Made by a program: the position numbers and the translations under genes. A stretch of 64,000 bases of DNA. Source: Lentzea sp. NBRC 105346. GTDB lineage: Bacteria; Actinomycetota; Actinomycetes; Mycobacteriales; Pseudonocardiaceae. Under the pieces are notes generated by a model, which did no database searches, was not told the DNA's origin, and was given only the letters and a program-made list of their open reading frames with translations. Below are positions 61,001 to 64,000 of this stretch, in pieces (positions within the stretch are counted from its first letter, which is position 1; every line of letters begins with the position of its first letter). The stretch covers positions 248,001-312,000 of the forward strand of contig NZ_BSTQ01000002.1 in NCBI RefSeq assembly GCF_030269605.1, read 5' to 3'.

Positions 61001-61656
61001 TGGCGGGCGCGACCGGGGTGCGGCTGTGGGACGTCGCGTCCCGGCGCGAGCTCACCTCGCTGCCGGGCTATCCGCGCCAGGCCTGGCTGGCCTTGTTCAG
61101 CAAGGACGGCCGCACCCTCGTCACCGGCGGCGGCGGTGGACCGCGCACCACGCGCCTCTGGGACGTGTCGGACCCGGCCCGGCCGCGCGAGCTGGACGCG
61201 CCGTTCGATCCCAACGACGGTCCGGCGAGCGGCGCGTGGGGTCCCGATGGGCTGCTCACGCTGTCCGGTGCGCTGCACGGCCTACGCCTGGTCGACGCCG
61301 CCGGCGGGCGGGTGCTGAGCTCGTTCGGCGACGAGTTCGAGCACGTGTACTCCGTCGCCTACAGCCCCGACGGACGCACGCTCGTGGCGACCGGCGACGC
61401 GATCCGGGTGTGGGACATCTCCGATCGCTCCCGGCCGCGCCTGACGGGGACGATCCACGGGCAGCAGGCCACCTCGCCGTCCGTGGTGTTCGCACCGGAC
61501 GGCCACACGGTGATCACCGCGGGCAACGAGCGGCAGGTGCGCGTCTGGGAGACGTCGGTCGACGCGGTGGCCGCGGAGGTGTGCGACTACCAGCGCATCA
61601 CGCGCGAGCAGTGGTCAACCCACTTCCCCGACATCGACTACGCCGACCCCTGCTGA
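58072..61656 (+). CDS. Membrane XRE-STAND-WD40 signalling protein
   Basis: A 1194-residue protein. N-terminal helix-turn-helix-like domain (FAADLRKLREKAGKPTYREL, 18-85), nSTAND1-type ATPase with Walker A GASGSGKSS (137-145) and LVVVDQFEEVFTL as Walker B, ALPLVSHVLLETWKRR, then a membrane helix near 483-503 and a WD40 region from about 560 to the end. I count 14 blade-ending motifs of LWDV/LWNV/VWDI type, enough for two seven-bladed propellers. The propellers would be outside the membrane and the helix-turn-helix inside. GAGGGGG precedes ATG 58072. A hairpin follows the stop. Confidence 0.88.
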   Translation: MPRPERPIDQEEGTLPAFAADLRKLREKAGKPTYRELARTAHYSVTVLAEAAGGRKLPSLAVTLAYVEACGGDAEEWRRRWQAAAAEYSSSSDDQEPPYVGLGAFQPGDADRFFGRDKLVRQLMTKVAECRFVGVFGASGSGKSSILRAGLVPRTEGEAKVITPGAHPMDEWRATDGADLVVVDQFEEVFTLCRDPQERAAFIRELVRGDTHVVIGVRSDFHGHCGQYPELVDALNDAQILVGAMSPEELYEAITQPAVRAGYTVESALVSALAAEHQALPLVSHVLLETWKRRRGTRLTLEAYEETGGVRYAIAQSAEDVYTSLEPAEQDVARRILQRLTALGDGTEDTKRRVARSSLDDDPQTTTVLERLAAARLVTLDANAVDLTHEALIRSWPRLRGWLDDNRDALRIHHQLTEATAAWESLDRDPGGLYRGARLALAREWVTPEALTVREREFLTASVDAESAELEAARRRTRRLRQLVGLLTVLLVLAVTAIGSAIRAQNQVTEQRNIAIARKADTDAESLANANPALSRQLSLAAYKLAPNAETRDHLLSSQAAPRAAQIRGMTGEMRLSLSPDGHLVAAGSAAGRELWLSDVSDLHHPRVLAKLALPDEQKLTAFANDGRTVISVGLTAVRLWDITTPSSPRELPALDSTPIEPHAVAVSPDGKIAAVTYGDNSLKLWDVTGTPRQLAHLPGLAGRPTNVAFSRDGNRIIAATGTIAQLIDVTDLGKPRLAGKLVGHRDVTWSGAFSPDGTVVATSSWDHDIRLWNVSDVDDPKEIGVLTGHTGLTWGTAFSPDGRTLATVGAGDTRLWDVTDIKRPKPITVLAGGVFTVLFTPDGQGLVIAEGSEVRLQDLRDLPLAGHGDLVSSVALRPDGKVLASGSWDKTVRLWEVTPRRERIPLATITDPGNFVRSVAFSPDGNTLAAACDDGVTRLWDVREPRAPRLIGTMITELDKETLATEFSPDGKLLAVAGATGVRLWDVASRRELTSLPGYPRQAWLALFSKDGRTLVTGGGGGPRTTRLWDVSDPARPRELDAPFDPNDGPASGAWGPDGLLTLSGALHGLRLVDAAGGRVLSSFGDEFEHVYSVAYSPDGRTLVATGDAIRVWDISDRSRPRLTGTIHGQQATSPSVVFAPDGHTVITAGNERQVRVWETSVDAVAAEVCDYQRITREQWSTHFPDIDYADPC

Positions 61657-61707
61657 CCGTCATGGCCACCTTTGCGGACCTGGGGTCCGCGAAGGTGGCC
61701 ATGACGG
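61657..61707. terminator. 24-bp near-perfect hairpin, bidirectional terminator
   Basis: CCGTCATGGCCACCTTTGCG and its complement pair over 24 positions with one U-G wobble and a TGG loop. It fills the gap between the convergent WD40 and sugar-binding protein genes. Confidence 0.88.
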
Positions 61708-61709
61708 CA

Positions 61710-62801
61710 CTACGAGAGGCCCGCGTTGCGGCAGAGTTGCGCCATGTCCTCGGTGCACAGCTGGGACATGCGCACAGCCTGGTCCTCGACGACCACGCGG
61801 ACGTTGTCCTTCGTGATCGCGACCGGTGTGAGGAGCAGCGACTTGATCTCCCGGCCCGTCTGCGGGTCCTTGATGGTCTGCGTGGCGACCGTGTCAGCGT
61901 TCCCCGTTCCGCCCTTCGCCAGCGCGCTGACCAGGCCGGTGGCCGCGGCGGCCTCCTCGCGGATGGACTTGTAGACCGTCATGCACTGGTCGCCGGCGAG
62001 GATCGCGCGCAGGCCCTCCACCGTCGCGTCCTGGCCGGTCACCGGGACCTTGACGTTCCTGCGCTTCAACACGGCGATGATCTCCTGCGCGAACCCGTCG
62101 TTCGCCGCGACGACACCGTCCACGTCGTCACCCGCCGCCGTCAGCATCCGCTCGAACTGCTGACCGCTGAGCTTGTTGTCCCAGTTCTCGATCCACTGGT
62201 TCGCGACCAGCTTCAGCTCGCCCGCGTCGTACCTCGGCTTCAGCACCTTCTGCTGTCCGTTGTAGAACAACGTGGAGTTGTTGTCCGTCTTGGCGCCCTC
62301 GACCTCGATGAGCCGCGCCTTCGGCTTGCCGCCGAGGCATTTCAGGAGTCCCTCGGCCTGCAGGGACCCGACGGCCTCGCCATCGAAGCTGACGTAGTAG
62401 TCCGCACTGCCGCCGACCGTGAGCCGGTCGTAGTTGACCGCGGGGACGCCCGCCTCGTTCGCCTTCTTCTCGACCTGGGACGCGCTGGCGGCGTCCACCG
62501 CGCCGAGCAGCAGCACCTTCACGCCCTGGGAGATCATCTCCTCGCCGAGCCGCACGAACCGGCTGGGATCGTTCTGCGCGTTCTCGATGCGTGCCTCGAC
62601 GCCGGCGCCCGCGAGGTACTTCTCCAGCCACGGCTTGTCGAACCGCTCCCAGCGCACCGAGCTGGTGGTGTCGGGCAGGATGACGCCGACCTTGGGTTTG
62701 GTACTGGATTGCCCCTCGTTGCTTTTCGCCGTCCCACACGCCGATAACGCGATCACCAGGGCACATGTGATCGCGACGACTCTTCCAGACCTGCTCGGCA
62801 T
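61710..62801 (-). CDS. Xylose-type sugar ABC transporter substrate-binding lipoprotein
   Basis: A 363-residue lipoprotein with lipobox LSAC after a short hydrophobic signal. It has the periplasmic-binding fold of XylF/RbsB: VGVILPDTTSSVRWERFDKP, LLLGAVDAASASQ, VNYDRLTVGGSADYYVSFDG and VVAANDGFAQEIIAVLKRR. It should bind a pentose or similar monosaccharide outside the membrane. No permease or ATPase gene lies beside it on this side of the window. ATG 62801 is preceded by a promoter so close that the mRNA may be leaderless. Confidence 0.9.
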   Translation of the reverse strand: MPSRSGRVVAITCALVIALSACGTAKSNEGQSSTKPKVGVILPDTTSSVRWERFDKPWLEKYLAGAGVEARIENAQNDPSRFVRLGEEMISQGVKVLLLGAVDAASASQVEKKANEAGVPAVNYDRLTVGGSADYYVSFDGEAVGSLQAEGLLKCLGGKPKARLIEVEGAKTDNNSTLFYNGQQKVLKPRYDAGELKLVANQWIENWDNKLSGQQFERMLTAAGDDVDGVVAANDGFAQEIIAVLKRRNVKVPVTGQDATVEGLRAILAGDQCMTVYKSIREEAAAATGLVSALAKGGTGNADTVATQTIKDPQTGREIKSLLLTPVAITKDNVRVVVEDQAVRMSQLCTEDMAQLCRNAGLS

Positions 62802-62808
62802 TCGGTGA

Positions 62809-62836
62809 ACCGTAATTCAAGTCACACCGATGTCAA
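62809..62836 (-). promoter_or_regulatory. Promoter of the sugar-binding lipoprotein gene
   Basis: TTGACA (62836-62831) and TACGGT (62814-62809) are separated by 16 bp. The expected start point falls at or next to ATG 62801, and no Shine-Dalgarno sequence is present, so the transcript may be leaderless. Confidence 0.55.
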
Positions 62837-62872
62837 GGATTGGTTTACGCGGTGAGACGCAACGGACTGCCC

Positions 62873-62917
62873 TGAAGGGCACCTTCGGGGCGTCTGGTGT
62901 CCCGAAGGTGCCCTTCA
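62873..62917. terminator. 17-bp perfect hairpin after the GH3 gene
   Basis: TGAAGGGCACCTTCGGG pairs exactly with CCCGAAGGTGCCCTTCA around an 11-base loop. It follows the GH3 stop by five bases. The AAGGTGCC core recalls the hairpin at 61657-61707. Confidence 0.85.
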
Positions 62918-62922
62918 TGGCA

Positions 62923-64000
62923 CTAGGTGAGTTCGGCGCAGGTCTTCGCGTCGGGATCCTTACCGGCCTTGGGCACCCAGCGGACGTCGGCGAACGACGC
63001 CTGGAACGCGCCGTCGGTGTAGACGAGGAACGGCGTGTTGACGTTCTCGAAGTCCAGCGTGTTCGCGAAGCACGACACCGGGATCTTGACCTTGGCCTTG
63101 GTGCCGGCGGGCAGGTCCTGGAAGAGCTTCGTGGCCACGACCTCCGAGAAGCACGGGTACACGCAGTGCACGCTGACCACGGTCCGGTTCGCCGGGGCCT
63201 GGTGCACGATCACGTCGAACACCAGCGCGGCGTCGGCGTTGAGGTACCCGCGCAGGTCGCTGCCGCCGGCCGGGTCCTGCAGATAGACCTGGCCGGGCGC
63301 GGTGCCGTTCCACGTCACCTTCAGCCCGTCGCCCTGCACGTTGACGTCGGTCGGCACGGTGTTGATCGAGCTGTGCGCGGCCTCGCCGTCCGGACCGATC
63401 TCCGTGCCGCTCCAGTTGTCGGGCGAGCCGATGAACGACTTGTACGGCGCGATGTCCTGACGGTTGAAGATCTCCAGGTCCTCGGTCGCGTTTCCGCCGC
63501 CACCACCGCCGCTGCAGTTGCCGGTCGGCGACGACTCGTCGAGCACGGGCACGTTGCCGGTCTGCCAGTCGCGAAGCCCATAGCCGAGCTTGAACAGCGG
63601 GTCGTACCCCTCTTGTCCCGGATTGAGCGGCGTCTGGCACGCGCTGCGCGGCCACGAGTAGGACAGCTTGCCGCTGAATCCGTTGTGGCGTCCGCGGATC
63701 AACAGGTCGGCGACGCCTTGTCCTTCGGTGCCGGGCAGCCACGCGGCGACGAACGCGTCCGAGCGGTTGATCTCCTTGTTCGTGTACAGCGGACGGCCGG
63801 ACACGTAGACCGTGACGACCGGCGTGCCCTTGCCGGAGACCTTGTCCAGCACGGCGAGGTCGCCCGGGAAGAGCTTCGCCGCCTCCAGCGTGCGCTTGCC
63901 GATGTCGCCGACACCCTCGGCGTACGGGGTCTCACCGATGACCGCGATGACCGCGTCGAAGCCCTTCGGATCGACGTCACCGGCCTCGCTGAAGGTCACG
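62923..64000 (-). CDS. GH3 family beta-glucosidase with C-terminal domain, partial
   Basis: The last 358 or more residues of a larger protein whose start lies beyond the right edge. IAVIGETPYAEGVGD, GTPVVTVYVSGRPLYTNKEI and AAWLPGTEGQGVADLL belong to the GH3 C-terminal sandwich domain, and the barrel with the nucleophile is off-window. KLSYSWPRSACQTPLN and PLFKLGYGL are typical of secreted exo-beta-glucanases of the ExoP/CelD type. A Gly-rich stretch (GGGGGGN) links to a beta-rich C-terminal domain with several Cys. Probably secreted and part of the glycan-use set. Confidence 0.88.
   Translation of the reverse strand, partial: VTFSEAGDVDPKGFDAVIAVIGETPYAEGVGDIGKRTLEAAKLFPGDLAVLDKVSGKGTPVVTVYVSGRPLYTNKEINRSDAFVAAWLPGTEGQGVADLLIRGRHNGFSGKLSYSWPRSACQTPLNPGQEGYDPLFKLGYGLRDWQTGNVPVLDESSPTGNCSGGGGGGNATEDLEIFNRQDIAPYKSFIGSPDNWSGTEIGPDGEAAHSSINTVPTDVNVQGDGLKVTWNGTAPGQVYLQDPAGGSDLRGYLNADAALVFDVIVHQAPANRTVVSVHCVYPCFSEVVATKLFQDLPAGTKAKVKIPVSCFANTLDFENVNTPFLVYTDGAFQASFADVRWVPKAGKDPDAKTCAELT

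Overview
The window reads as a piece of a large, GC-rich actinomycete chromosome, most likely Pseudonocardiales (Lentzea/Saccharothrix/Amycolatopsis type). This rests on pervasive GTG starts with 4-bp GTGA/ATGA overlaps, LLM-type flavin/F420 oxidoreductases, a mycoredoxin, an EspR-like regulator, a DUF6879/DUF5753 regulator set, a MAB_1171c-type membrane protein and many secreted polysaccharide enzymes. The genus is inference; no rRNA or tRNA gene was seen.

Layout. 1-4919: trehalose synthase-like GH13 (cut by the left edge) coupled to an LLM oxidoreductase, divergent from a MacB-like efflux operon (lipoprotein adaptor, ATPase, permease). 5077-8042: SDR divergent from a MarR regulator, followed by a flavin monooxygenase and a nitroreductase. 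8053-9302: thyA-folA. 9306-13799: PAC2 protein, DUF4230, DUF4253, a small acidic protein and a membrane Ser/Thr kinase. 13796-15691: a truncated gene and a three-gene XRE/DUF6879 regulatory cassette between two copies of a roughly 65-70 bp direct repeat. 15685-21834: a tightly overlapped operon on the minus strand (propeller/FnIII membrane protein, MoxR ATPase, DUF58, transglutaminase-like protein) in which the transglutaminase has lost its catalytic Cys and His. 21955-26765: hypothetical and secreted proteins, LysR, EamA exporter, RluA-type pseudouridine synthase.

26757-40797 is rich in secreted carbohydrate-active proteins: GH92, a BNR-repeat protein, PQQ-type sugar dehydrogenase, GH19 chitinase with a CBM5/12-type domain, DUF2341/LamG protein, two tandem DUF4360 proteins, a membrane-anchored AA10 LPMO and a ThuA-like protein. 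ilvA, mycoredoxin, a VOC protein and another LLM enzyme are interspersed. 40794-43354: an EspR-like regulator / ImmA-IrrE peptidase / polytopic membrane protein module with a divergent Cys-rich protein. 43333-49133: subtilisin-like peptidase, then an NHEJ-type operon (LigC ligase, LigD-type polymerase domain) with a YigZ/IMPACT protein.

49243-61656 is the most unusual region. It is a run of related signalling proteins: a small XRE regulator, three large ATPases that each carry an N-terminal CX2C...CX3C zinc-finger-like module, a STAND/NB-ARC-like ATPase, helical repeats and a C-terminal LuxR helix-turn-helix, a shorter ATPase-LuxR protein, a lone LuxR helix-turn-helix protein, and a membrane XRE-STAND-WD40 protein with about 14 propeller blades. 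The intergenic gaps hold a perfect 16-bp palindrome, a 30-bp tandem repeat array of nearly seven units, an inverted repeat covering a start codon, and a likely 20-codon gene with a strong ribosome binding site followed by a hairpin. The right end has an orphan xylose-type sugar-binding lipoprotein and a GH3 beta-glucosidase cut by the window edge, each followed by a long perfect or near-perfect hairpin.
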